A DNA stretch of 47,215 bases from a bacterium (GTDB taxonomy: Bacteria > Actinomycetota > Acidimicrobiia > Spongiisociales > UBA5794). The stretch lies in the NCBI GenBank assembly GCA_024226255.1, contig JAAELU010000305.1, forward strand, positions 1 to 47,215, in the 5' to 3' direction. Both the position numbers and the translations under genes were made by a program. The notes under the pieces are model-generated. The model did not search any database and was not told where the DNA came from. It was given only the letters and a program-made list of their open reading frames with translations. Of the stretch, positions 39,862 to 46,558 are shown piece by piece; the first letter of the stretch is position 1, and each line of letters opens with the position of its first letter.

Positions 39862-40938
39862 CTACAGGCGAACTGGCATCAGCAGGTACTGGAATCCGTC
39901 GCCGCCGCCGCTGATCATGCCGGGCTTGAGCGGATCAATCGTCTCGAGAACCACCTCGTCACCGGCCACTGCGCTGACTCCATCGGTCAGATAGCGCGTA
40001 TTGAACGCGATCGTCATGTCGTCACCGTTGTACTCGGCCTCGATGTGCTCGGTCTCTTCTCCGACTTCCTGCCTGCTAACACTGAGTTCAACGCCACCAT
40101 CGTGGAGAGAAAGCCTCACCGGAATGTGATCCTCCGCAACCAATGCTGCACGGCCAACTGCCTCGAGTAGGGCCGACTTGGCCACCGTCAGTCGGCTGGG
40201 ATAAGCGTCTGGCAGCAGCTGGCCGTAGTTGGGGAATGTGGCTTCGATGACCCGTGCAGTCATCCGACCCCGGCCGGAGCTGAATGCCGCCTCCCGGCTA
40301 TCGAGTTGCACGCCCAACTTGGCGTCACCGATGGTCCTGCCAACTTCACGCAACGCCCGATATGGCACCAGAGCGGTCGTTGCGGTAGACACACCGGGAA
40401 GGTCGCGCAACGCCAGTCGGTAGGAGTCCGTGGCTACCAAACGGAGCCCGTCATCGCCACTCTCGAAAAGAACCCCCGTGAGGGTCGGACGAGCATCATC
40501 GGCTGAGGCGGCGACGCCAACCTGCGAGAGGGCGGACACGAATGCCTCGCCGTCGATCTCGACGATCGGTGTGTCGATCGTGTCGGCAATATCGGGAAAG
40601 TCATTGACCACGAACTCACGCAGCCGGAACCGAGGTCCGTTTCCGGTGATCTCGACTTCGCCCTCTTCTGCCGACATGGTTACGGCACCGCTCGGGAGTT
40701 TGCGCACCGCCTCGGCCGCCAACTTGGCCGGCACCACGGTGCGCCCTGGTTCAAGGACCTCGACATCGAGATTGGTACGGATGGTGACCTCGCCGTCGGT
40801 ACCCGTCACCTCGAGGCGGTTGCCTCGGACATCACACAGCAGGCCTTGAAGGATCTGTTGGGGTGATCGGGTGCCGACTGCACGGGCAGCACGGGCTAGG
40901 ACATCGGCAAGATCATCTCGCTCAGCTCGGATTCGCAC
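39862..40938 (-). CDS. dnaN: DNA polymerase III beta sliding clamp
   Basis: A 358-aa clamp with three repeated domains. Landmarks are RSPQQILQGLLCDVRGNRLEVTG early, GRGRMTARVIEATFPNYGQLLP in the second domain and NTRYLTDGVSAVAGDEVVLE near the end, closing with YLLMPVRL. The clamp tethers DNA polymerase to template. GTG 40938 has AAGGA eight bases upstream. It is transcribed from or through the dnaA-dnaN gap that holds oriC-like boxes. Confidence 0.96.
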   Translation of the reverse strand: MRIRAERDDLADVLARAARAVGTRSPQQILQGLLCDVRGNRLEVTGTDGEVTIRTNLDVEVLEPGRTVVPAKLAAEAVRKLPSGAVTMSAEEGEVEITGNGPRFRLREFVVNDFPDIADTIDTPIVEIDGEAFVSALSQVGVAASADDARPTLTGVLFESGDDGLRLVATDSYRLALRDLPGVSTATTALVPYRALREVGRTIGDAKLGVQLDSREAAFSSGRGRMTARVIEATFPNYGQLLPDAYPSRLTVAKSALLEAVGRAALVAEDHIPVRLSLHDGGVELSVSRQEVGEETEHIEAEYNGDDMTIAFNTRYLTDGVSAVAGDEVVLETIDPLKPGMISGGGDGFQYLLMPVRL

Positions 40939-41154
40939 AGCTTTGTTCCTTCTTCATATGCCTGAATTATCTAAAAATGGTAGTAGTTGTAGTAGGCCCT
41001 GTGGATTGTTGAGAAGTAGCTGGTTTCCCCAGGTCACGGGAGGGTTTTCTTGCCCACAGTCAGTTCGAACAAGTGAGCAGTTGTTCACGTCGCGAAAACC
41101 GGTGTCTAGTGGAACTGGGGACAACATCAAGTTTTCCTCAGCTGTTGGGATAAA
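40939..41154. other. Candidate oriC with DnaA-like boxes and AT-rich stretch
   Basis: The dnaA-dnaN gap holds an AT-rich segment (40952-40980) and several near-consensus boxes: TGTGGATTG at 41000-41008, TTGCCCACA at 41050-41058, TTGTTCACG at 41081-41089, TGGGGACAA at 41116-41124, TTTTCCTCA at 41132-41140, and TTGGGATAA at 41146-41154 inside the dnaA end. Three lie within one base of actinobacterial forms TTGTCCACA or TTTTCCACA. It is short for an actinobacterial origin, so the dnaA upstream boxes may contribute. Confidence 0.6.
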
Positions 41155-42506
41155 GCTGTGACTTCGTCGAAGACCTGTTTATCGGCCGCCATGAGCTGCT
41201 TGATCTTCTCGATAGCGTGGATCACCGTGGTGTGATCTCTGCCCCCGAATTGGGCCCCGATCTTGGGGAGGGAGAGGTCTGTCAGCTCCCTGCAGAGATA
41301 CATCGCTATCTGGCGCCAGCGCGCTAGAGGCTGCTTTCGACTTGGCCCGATGAGTTCGGACTCGACAACATTGGCTGCGGTTGCCGTCTTCTTGATGATC
41401 TGCTCGGCAGTTACCCGGAGGCTGTCTGAGCCCGGGAGGAGGTCCTGGAGCACCTCCTGAGCCATTTGCAGGCTGATCTGCTCGTGGGTCAGAGCGGCGT
41501 ACGCCGTAACTCTGGTCAGTGCTCCCTCGAGCTCGCGGATGTTGTCTGAGACGTTCTCGGCAATGAATTGGAGCACATCAGGCGGCACCGTCCGGGGTGC
41601 GAACTCGGCGTTCTTGCGGAGAATGGCCAGACGCGTTTCCACATCGGGAGGCTGAATATCGGTGACAAGACCCCATTCGAACCGGCTCCGGATGCGATCC
41701 TCGAGAGTTGAGAGGTGTTTGGGGTGGCGGTCGGAGCTGATGACGATCTGCTTGCCGGCCCCGTAGAGGTGATTGAACGTGTGAAAGAACTCCTCGAGGA
41801 TTTGCTCCTTGCCCTCGAAGAATTGCACGTCGTCGACCAACAGGACGTCGATCGTGCGGTAGCGGGCTTTGAAATCCTCCATCCGCTTCTGTCGGATGCC
41901 ATTGATGAACTCGTTGAAGAACTGCTCCGACGAGACGTAGCGCATGGTTGTGGCAGGAGCCAACTCCTTGCGATGGTGTCCAACTGCGTGGAGAAGGTGG
42001 GTCTTGCCGAGACCGGCAGGGCCGTAGATGAAGAGCGGGTTGTAGTGGCTGCTTGCCTGCTCCCCTACCGCCATGGCGGCGGCGTGGGCGAAGCGGTTGG
42101 ATGGTCCGACGACGAAGTTGTCGAAGGTGTATTTGGCAATGAGGCTCGACTCGTAGTCCCGAGTGAGCGGAGGTAGTGAGCCTGGCGGCGGTGCGACGGG
42201 AGCAGGTTGCCGGTCGTCGACGATCACAGTGACCTCTGAGTCGTCCGCGGCCGGACTCTCGGCGGCAAAGAGGTTGATGGTCACGTCCTCGCCATAGACA
42301 TGATGTGCGGTCTGCTCGATGGCACCGAGGTAGCGGTCAGCCACCCAACGGCGATGGAAGTCGGACGGCGCCCGGAGCGAGAGGGTGTCCTCGTCGACCT
42401 GAGGCTCGAGAGGTTCGATCCACGTTTGCCATGCAACAGGTGTGACCCTGTTCTGAAGTCGGTCCTGGAATTCCTCCCAGAGCGTTGTCGACCATTGAGC
42501 TTCCAC
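41127..42506 (-). CDS. dnaA: Chromosomal replication initiator DnaA
   Basis: A 459-aa DnaA. Domain I begins LWEEFQDRLQNRVTPVAWQTW. The linker is Pro/Ala-rich. The AAA+ domain has YTFDNFVVGPSNRFAHAAA, Walker A GPAGLGKTHLLHA and Walker B VLLVDDVQFFEGKE. Domain IV ends with LPKIGAQFGGRDHTTVIHAIEKI, the box-binding helix-turn-helix. I use GTG 42506, which gives the usual short start; TTG 42518, with GGAG four bases upstream, is a real alternative. The frame up to 42578 is not typical. Confidence 0.96.
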   Translation of the reverse strand: MEAQWSTTLWEEFQDRLQNRVTPVAWQTWIEPLEPQVDEDTLSLRAPSDFHRRWVADRYLGAIEQTAHHVYGEDVTINLFAAESPAADDSEVTVIVDDRQPAPVAPPPGSLPPLTRDYESSLIAKYTFDNFVVGPSNRFAHAAAMAVGEQASSHYNPLFIYGPAGLGKTHLLHAVGHHRKELAPATTMRYVSSEQFFNEFINGIRQKRMEDFKARYRTIDVLLVDDVQFFEGKEQILEEFFHTFNHLYGAGKQIVISSDRHPKHLSTLEDRIRSRFEWGLVTDIQPPDVETRLAILRKNAEFAPRTVPPDVLQFIAENVSDNIRELEGALTRVTAYAALTHEQISLQMAQEVLQDLLPGSDSLRVTAEQIIKKTATAANVVESELIGPSRKQPLARWRQIAMYLCRELTDLSLPKIGAQFGGRDHTTVIHAIEKIKQLMAADKQVFDEVTALSQQLRKT

Positions 42507-42566
42507 TGTTCGGCGCAATCCTCTCCACTGACCTGTGTGGGGCCCGAGAGCCCCTGTCATATCAAG

Positions 42567-42599
42567 GAATCCACACACCTATCCACAAGGTGTGGAAAT
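42567..42599. promoter_or_regulatory. Three clustered DnaA boxes upstream of dnaA
   Basis: GAATCCACA (42567-42575), CTATCCACA (42579-42587, 8 of 9 to consensus) and inverted TGTGGAAAT (42591-42599) are spaced 12 bp apart. They lie in the dnaA leader, fitting autoregulation by DnaA or an origin half. Confidence 0.7.
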
Positions 42600-42708
42600 C
42601 CCGCAGCCCTCTCAGCGCAGCGTGCCGAGGGGCTTCCAATCTTCGTTCTACCTGCAATCTCCCCGAAGGGAGAGTTGGCGCTTCGGCCCGCCGGTTGCGG
42701 TGGGCGAG

Positions 42709-42736
42709 TGTATAAACAGCTTGCCGAAGGCATCAA
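42709..42736 (-). promoter_or_regulatory. dnaA: Probable dnaA promoter
   Basis: On the minus strand TTGATG (42736-42731) and TATACA (42714-42709) are separated by 16 bases. Transcription would start near 42702 and give a leader of about 195 bases that includes the three DnaA boxes. Confidence 0.55.
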
Positions 42737-42934
42737 GAACGACAAATTCGGCGCTATTCGTCGAATTCTGAATCCTCCGAATCTCCAAAAAGCCCCGGGG
42801 CGCAAGGGTTTCAATGACAACGAGGCCCCGACTCCTTCGTGGCAAAGGCGACGTTTTTGCTGCTTAGACCTCTAATCATTCTTTCGCGAGCGAGAAGTTA
42901 ATTTCGCGTTGCCGGGACGAAAGACCCTAAGAAG

Positions 42935-42998
42935 GACGTCAGAAATCAGAAGTCAGAAGCCAGTCGTGTCGGACTTCTGACTTCTGATTTCTGACGTC
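42935..42998. repeat. Perfect 25-bp inverted repeat in dnaA-rpmH gap
   Basis: Arms 42935-42959 and 42974-42998 are perfect complements with a 14-base loop. They use GTCAGAA and CAGAAGT words, as in the GrpB hairpin at 27566. The structure ends 15 bp before the rpmH -35. Upstream parts of this 574-bp gap hold the dnaA promoter and boxes, plus an AT-rich stretch at about 42868-42910. Confidence 0.8.
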
Positions 42999-43013
42999 AG
43001 CGTTCTTCTAGCT

Positions 43014-43042
43014 TTGACAAGGATTACGTGCCTCCGTAACCT
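43014..43042 (+). promoter_or_regulatory. Strong sigma-70-type promoter of rpmH operon
   Basis: TTGACA (43014-43019) and TAACCT (43037-43042) are separated by 17 bases. The -35 is a full match to consensus. The rpmH ATG lies 38 bp after the -10. Confidence 0.75.
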
Positions 43043-43080
43043 TGCCGCTCGAACCGCGACTTCCCCAGGAATTCCTTCGC

Positions 43081-43215
43081 ATGAAGCGCACCTACCAACC
43101 GAACGTACGACGCCGTAAGCGCAAGCACGGTTTCCGCTCCCGCATGAGGACGCGGTCCGGACGCGCCATCGTCAAGCGTCGCCGTGAAAAAGGGCGTCAC
43201 CGCCTTACCGCGTAG
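43081..43215 (+). CDS. rpmH: 50S ribosomal protein L34
   Basis: A 44-aa, highly basic protein: [20 protein letters not shown], then [20 protein letters not shown] and RLTA. This is an end-to-end match to L34, a small large-subunit protein. The last 32 bases overlap the rnpA start. A strong promoter lies upstream. Confidence 0.97.
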   Translation: MKRTYQPNVRRRKRKHGFRSRMRTRSGRAIVKRRREKGRHRLTA

Positions 43216-43549
43216 CGGACGACGTTACGTCTCGCTACGCGGCCGCAACAACTTCGCAGCCGCATACCGAGGTAAGCGTCACGCCGCCGGAGCAGTTGTT
43301 GTGCTCATTTCGAAGGTATCTCAGGGACCGCCTCGAGTCGCCCTTGTGGCAGGCAAAAAGGTCGGCAACGCGGTCAGGCGTAATCGCGCCAAGAGACGGC
43401 TGCGGGCCGCGATGGGACGATTGCACCTGCGAGACGACACGGCGTATATCGTCATCGCCCGAAGTGGCGTGGTCGATGCTCCGTTCGAACGGCTCGTCGC
43501 ATGGTTGACTGAGGCTACGCAGGCAACAGAGGAACGGGAGAAGCGATGA
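43184..43549 (+). CDS. rnpA: Ribonuclease P protein component
   Basis: A 121-aa basic protein. [20 protein letters not shown] gives the substrate-binding start and [21 protein letters not shown] is the RNase P signature. It binds the catalytic RNA and helps process the 5' end of tRNA. The GTG at 43184 lies inside rpmH, giving a 32-bp overlap in another frame; no later start would keep the conserved N-terminus. It overlaps yidD by four bases. Confidence 0.94.
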   Translation: MKKGVTALPRSGRRYVSLRGRNNFAAAYRGKRHAAGAVVVLISKVSQGPPRVALVAGKKVGNAVRRNRAKRRLRAAMGRLHLRDDTAYIVIARSGVVDAPFERLVAWLTEATQATEEREKR

Positions 43550-43845
43550 CGGAGGTGTTGATGGAGCGGCAGAAGGCAACTCTGCGTCCCTACCACCTCG
43601 CGTGGTGGCTAACCCGGCTCATTCGTGGCTATCGCAGGTTGATCTCTCCGTTGCTAGGCCAGAACTGCCGGTACAACCCCACCTGCTCGGCCTACGCCCT
43701 GGAATCAATTACCAGGTATGGAGGAATCAAAGGAGGGTGGATTGCCCTCAAACGGATCGGCCGCTGTCACCCATTCCGTGATGGCGGCAACGACCCGGTG
43801 CCGGATTTGACCCATCGCATCGCCGATATAGAAGGAAGCGCCTAA
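43546..43845 (+). CDS. yidD: Membrane protein insertion efficiency factor YidD
   Basis: A 99-aa protein. RLIRGYRRLISPLLGQNCRYNPTCSAYALESI and RIGRCHPFRDGGNDPVP contain the three conserved cysteines of the family. It is a peripheral helper of YidC. It overlaps rnpA (ATGA) and has GGGAG five bases before its ATG. Confidence 0.95.
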   Translation: MTEVLMERQKATLRPYHLAWWLTRLIRGYRRLISPLLGQNCRYNPTCSAYALESITRYGGIKGGWIALKRIGRCHPFRDGGNDPVPDLTHRIADIEGSA

Positions 43846-44718
43846 ATGCCAGGCTGGAATTTATTGACAGGTGGGCTGGGGAGTGTTCTCAACTTCTTCT
43901 ACTCAATCCTGCCTGCGGGCCTCGGCTCGGCTCGATACGGGATAGCAATCATCATGCTGACTCTTGCGGTCAGCCTGGTTCTGTTCCCGCTGACTCTGAA
44001 ACAGACCCGTTCCATGAAAGCCATGCAGGAGATTCAACCTGAGGTCGAGAAGCTCCAGAACGAGTTCAAGGAAGATCGCCAGGAACTGAATTCGAAGCTC
44101 ATGGAGCTCTACCAGGAGCGCGGTGTGAACCCCGCCGCGGGCTGTCTCCCCCTCATTGTGCAGATGCCGATTTGGTTCGCTTTGTTCTCTGTGTTGCGGT
44201 CTTCCAAGGAATCGCTGGCGGATGGCTCGAGCCCCATTCCCGTCGGTTCCAAGCTCTCGGATGCGTTGATCGCCGGCCAATCGGACTTCCTCGGGATGGA
44301 CCTGCAGATCACTCCAAGTACCGCCTCGGGTGATGGTTTTGTGCAACTGATCCCGTATCTGGTTTTGATCCTTCTCGTGGTTGCCTCGGGTTATTACCAG
44401 AGTGTGCAGACGATGAAGAAGCGCAAGGACTCACCCACGGAACAGAACGCGCAGCAGCAGGGCGTGCAAAACGCAATGAGGTTCCTGCCCGTCTTGTTCG
44501 GTGTGTTCTCGTGGAACTTCCCCACCGGGCTCGTGCTCTACTTCGCAACCTCGAATACCTTCCGCGTTGGCCAGCAGGCATACATTCTCAGCCTTGATGG
44601 CGGTGACGATGGACCCTCGACCTCTTCTTCAGACACACCGACGGATCCCAAACCGATCTCGAGTGGGCCGTCACCCAATGCCAGCAAGAAAAAGCGCAAC
44701 CGGCGCAGAAAGAAGTAG
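43846..44718 (+). CDS. yidC: Membrane protein insertase YidC
   Basis: A 290-aa short (Gram-positive/actinobacterial-type) YidC. The helical hairpin KQTRSMKAMQEIQPEVEKL lies in the cytoplasm after the first conserved helix. NPAAGCLPLIVQMPIWFALF, IPYLVLILLVVASGYYQSV and MRFLPVLFGVFSWNFPTGLV are the other core helices. The C-terminus is a basic tail (KKKRNRRRKK) that can touch ribosomes. It inserts membrane proteins with or without Sec. GAAGGA precedes the ATG. Confidence 0.96.
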   Translation: MPGWNLLTGGLGSVLNFFYSILPAGLGSARYGIAIIMLTLAVSLVLFPLTLKQTRSMKAMQEIQPEVEKLQNEFKEDRQELNSKLMELYQERGVNPAAGCLPLIVQMPIWFALFSVLRSSKESLADGSSPIPVGSKLSDALIAGQSDFLGMDLQITPSTASGDGFVQLIPYLVLILLVVASGYYQSVQTMKKRKDSPTEQNAQQQGVQNAMRFLPVLFGVFSWNFPTGLVLYFATSNTFRVGQQAYILSLDGGDDGPSTSSSDTPTDPKPISSGPSPNASKKKRNRRRKK

Positions 44719-44723
44719 CGGAC

Positions 44724-45713
44724 ATGGAGTGGTTGGAAGCCGAGGGAGAGTCCGTTGAGGACGCGGTCGCAGCTGCACTGGGCGCACTCGGTCTGGACAC
44801 GCCAGACCAGGTGACAGTCGAAGTGTTGCGGGAACCGAAGAAGGGGTTCCTGGGCCTGGGGTCGCAGATGGCTCTGGTCAAGGTAACCCAGAAGCCGGCT
44901 CGGAGGCGCCGCCGCCGTCGGGGCCGTGGAGGCAAGAGCGATGGGGATTCCTCAGGGTCAGGATCCGGTTCGGGTCAGAGTCGCTCTGACCAGGGCCGTT
45001 CGAGTCAGAGCGGTGGACGTGGCCGAGACTCCTCAAAGTCCACTCGTAGCGGCGATTCTGGCCGGTCGCGGAGCGGTCAGCAGCAGAGTGGTGGCGACGC
45101 TTCCTCAAAAAAGAAGTCGCCAAGTTCCGGCTCACCAAAACAACGTGGCGGAGCACAGAAGAACCAGAACAGGCCCAACAACAAGCCAAGCTCAAAGAGC
45201 AAACGCCCGTCGCAGGAGGCAGCCGTGACCGACAAGAATGGCCAAGATACTGATCCCAAGGCGAGCATTGAAGAACAAGCAACGGTTGCGGTGGACTTCC
45301 TCGTAGGCCTGGTTGACGCATTCGGTCTCGAGGGCGATGTAACCAGTCGAATCGACGATGACGTGCTCTATCTCAACGTGGATGGAGACACCGAAGCACT
45401 TATTGGCAACCGTGGCACCATTATGCAGTCGGTGCTCGAGTTGACTCGCACGGTCGTGCAGCGCAAGACGTTTGGGGCTCCTCGGATGCGTCTCGACATC
45501 TCTGGCTACGCTGAGCGGCGCCGTGAGGCTCTCAAGATCTACGCGGCCCGGCTGGCTGAGAAGGTTATCGCCGACGGTGGCGAGGCCATGCTCGAGCCCA
45601 TGAATCCGGCCGACCGTAAAGTCGTCCACGACGCCATCGGCGAGATCGACGGCGTGCGTTCCTACTCAGAGGGTGAGGACCCGGAGCGTTCAGTGGTGGT
45701 GGCTGCCGAATAG
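44724..45713 (+). CDS. jag: Jag/KhpB RNA-binding protein with long disordered linker
   Basis: A 329-aa protein. Jag_N at about 1-55 (WLEAEGESVEDAVAAALGAL, KKGFLGLGSQMA) is followed by about 115 residues of low-complexity Arg/Ser/Gly/Gln/Lys sequence. The KH domain has the GNRG loop (TEALIGNRGTIMQSVLEL), and R3H follows (YAERRREALKIYAARLAEKV). Such proteins bind RNA and affect envelope biology. The linker is unusually long and positively charged. It follows yidC by five bases and ends before a strong terminator. Confidence 0.93.
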   Translation: MEWLEAEGESVEDAVAAALGALGLDTPDQVTVEVLREPKKGFLGLGSQMALVKVTQKPARRRRRRRGRGGKSDGDSSGSGSGSGQSRSDQGRSSQSGGRGRDSSKSTRSGDSGRSRSGQQQSGGDASSKKKSPSSGSPKQRGGAQKNQNRPNNKPSSKSKRPSQEAAVTDKNGQDTDPKASIEEQATVAVDFLVGLVDAFGLEGDVTSRIDDDVLYLNVDGDTEALIGNRGTIMQSVLELTRTVVQRKTFGAPRMRLDISGYAERRREALKIYAARLAEKVIADGGEAMLEPMNPADRKVVHDAIGEIDGVRSYSEGEDPERSVVVAAE

Positions 45714-45733
45714 CAGTCCAAGGACTCGTAGAG

Positions 45734-45760
45734 AAGGGGGCCCTTTGGGCCCCCTTTCTT
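45734..45760 (+). terminator. Strong Rho-independent terminator after jag
   Basis: AAGGGGGCCC-TTT-GGGCCCCCTT forms a 10-bp stem with a three-base loop, followed by TCTTGTT. It ends the rpmH-jag transcript. Confidence 0.85.
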
Positions 45761-45810
45761 GTTGCGCCGCAACGATCGTGCCCCCAGAGTGAAGGTTCCC
45801 CCGCACGACC

Positions 45811-45826
45811 TGTTTCACGTGAAACG
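45811..45826. promoter_or_regulatory. parS: parS site 1
   Basis: TGTTTCACGTGAAACG matches the parS consensus TGTTTCACGTGAAACA at 15 of 16 positions. It is a ParB-binding centromere site between jag and rsmG. Confidence 0.9.
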
Positions 45827-45866
45827 TCTTGAAGGAGCACATGCAAGTACTGGACTACTGAGTACA

Positions 45867-45882
45867 CGTTCCACGTGGAACA
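45867..45882. promoter_or_regulatory. parS: parS site 2
   Basis: CGTTCCACGTGGAACA is a perfect 14-bp palindrome (45868-45881) of the parS type with T-to-C/A-to-G arm changes. Its centre is 56 bp from site 1. It covers the position expected for the -35 of the promoter at 45892. Confidence 0.75.
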
Positions 45883-45891
45883 TACAACGCG

Positions 45892-45897
45892 TAGACT
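45892..45897 (+). promoter_or_regulatory. -10 hexamer TAGACT for rsmG-parA
   Basis: TAGACT is followed after six bases by ATC (45904), in frame with rsmG. The spacing is that of the leaderless promoters elsewhere here. Confidence 0.5.
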
Positions 45898-45969
45898 GCC
45901 GTCATCGACGCACTAGCTGACACCACCATTGGCGATGACCCAATCCATGCTCGCAGGGTTCTCGAGTGG

Positions 45970-46548
45970 GTGGGGCATGATGACCCGGCTTCAGTAGTCG
46001 AAATGCTGACTGAGTTCCACGGCTGGCTGAGAGCGGAGGCATTGGAGGCTGGAGGAATCGGCCCGGACGAGGGTGAGCGTCTGTGGCGGCGCCACATCGC
46101 CGACTCGCTGACATTCCTGGCCGGCCTAGATGGCGTGTCAAGTATCGTCGACGTGGGCTCCGGTGTTGGCCTCCCTGGGATACCACTGGCAATATCACTT
46201 CCGGACACGCAGGTGACGCTGCTCGACCGTTCCGAGCGCCGTTGCTGGTTGGCGCGTCGAGCTAGCCGCGTTCTGGGGCTAGCCAACGTCGAGGTTCTTC
46301 AAGGAGAGGCTCGACAATTGAGGCTTGGCCACGCCGCGGCGGTATCGAGGGCAACGTTGCCTCCACAGGCCTTCTTTGATACTGCGCGAGTGTTGCTTCC
46401 TGAAGGGGAGGTGGCGTTGACAGCAGTGTCGCACGGAGCCACCGAGCCAGCGACCGGCCCTTGGGAGATTATCCGGATACCCGCCGCGGTTCTTGGTGGA
46501 GTTACCTGGTTGGCGAAGGTCCCGCTTTCCTCCGCGGAGCCTGGCTAA
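45970..46548 (+). CDS. rsmG: 16S rRNA m7G527 methyltransferase RsmG (GidB)
   Basis: 192 aa from GTG 45970. The SAM-binding segment IVDVGSGVGLPGIPLAI, VTLLDRSERRCWLARRA and the later EARQLRLGHAAAVSRA are family features; RLWRRHIADSL precedes them. The enzyme methylates G527 of 16S rRNA. The family usually has more N-terminal sequence; the frame is open upstream to 45895 and gives IDALADTTIGDDPIHARRVL if translation starts at ATC 45904 (214 aa), six bases after a -10. No ATG or TTG exists in that interval. The start is therefore unsure; the gene call is firm. Confidence 0.93.
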   Translation: MGHDDPASVVEMLTEFHGWLRAEALEAGGIGPDEGERLWRRHIADSLTFLAGLDGVSSIVDVGSGVGLPGIPLAISLPDTQVTLLDRSERRCWLARRASRVLGLANVEVLQGEARQLRLGHAAAVSRATLPPQAFFDTARVLLPEGEVALTAVSHGATEPATGPWEIIRIPAAVLGGVTWLAKVPLSSAEPG

Positions 46549-46551
46549 GCT
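46546..46551 (+). promoter_or_regulatory. -10 hexamer TAAGCT, leaderless promoter of parA
   Basis: TAAGCT overlaps the rsmG stop codon and lies seven bases before the parA ATG at 46559. parA may have its own leaderless transcript besides read-through. Confidence 0.5.
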
Positions 46552-46558
46552 CGCCCCC

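Noticed and set aside
42507..42578. Longer dnaA start at ATG 42578
   Set aside because: The extra residues do not match DnaA domain I and would run through the DnaA-box region.
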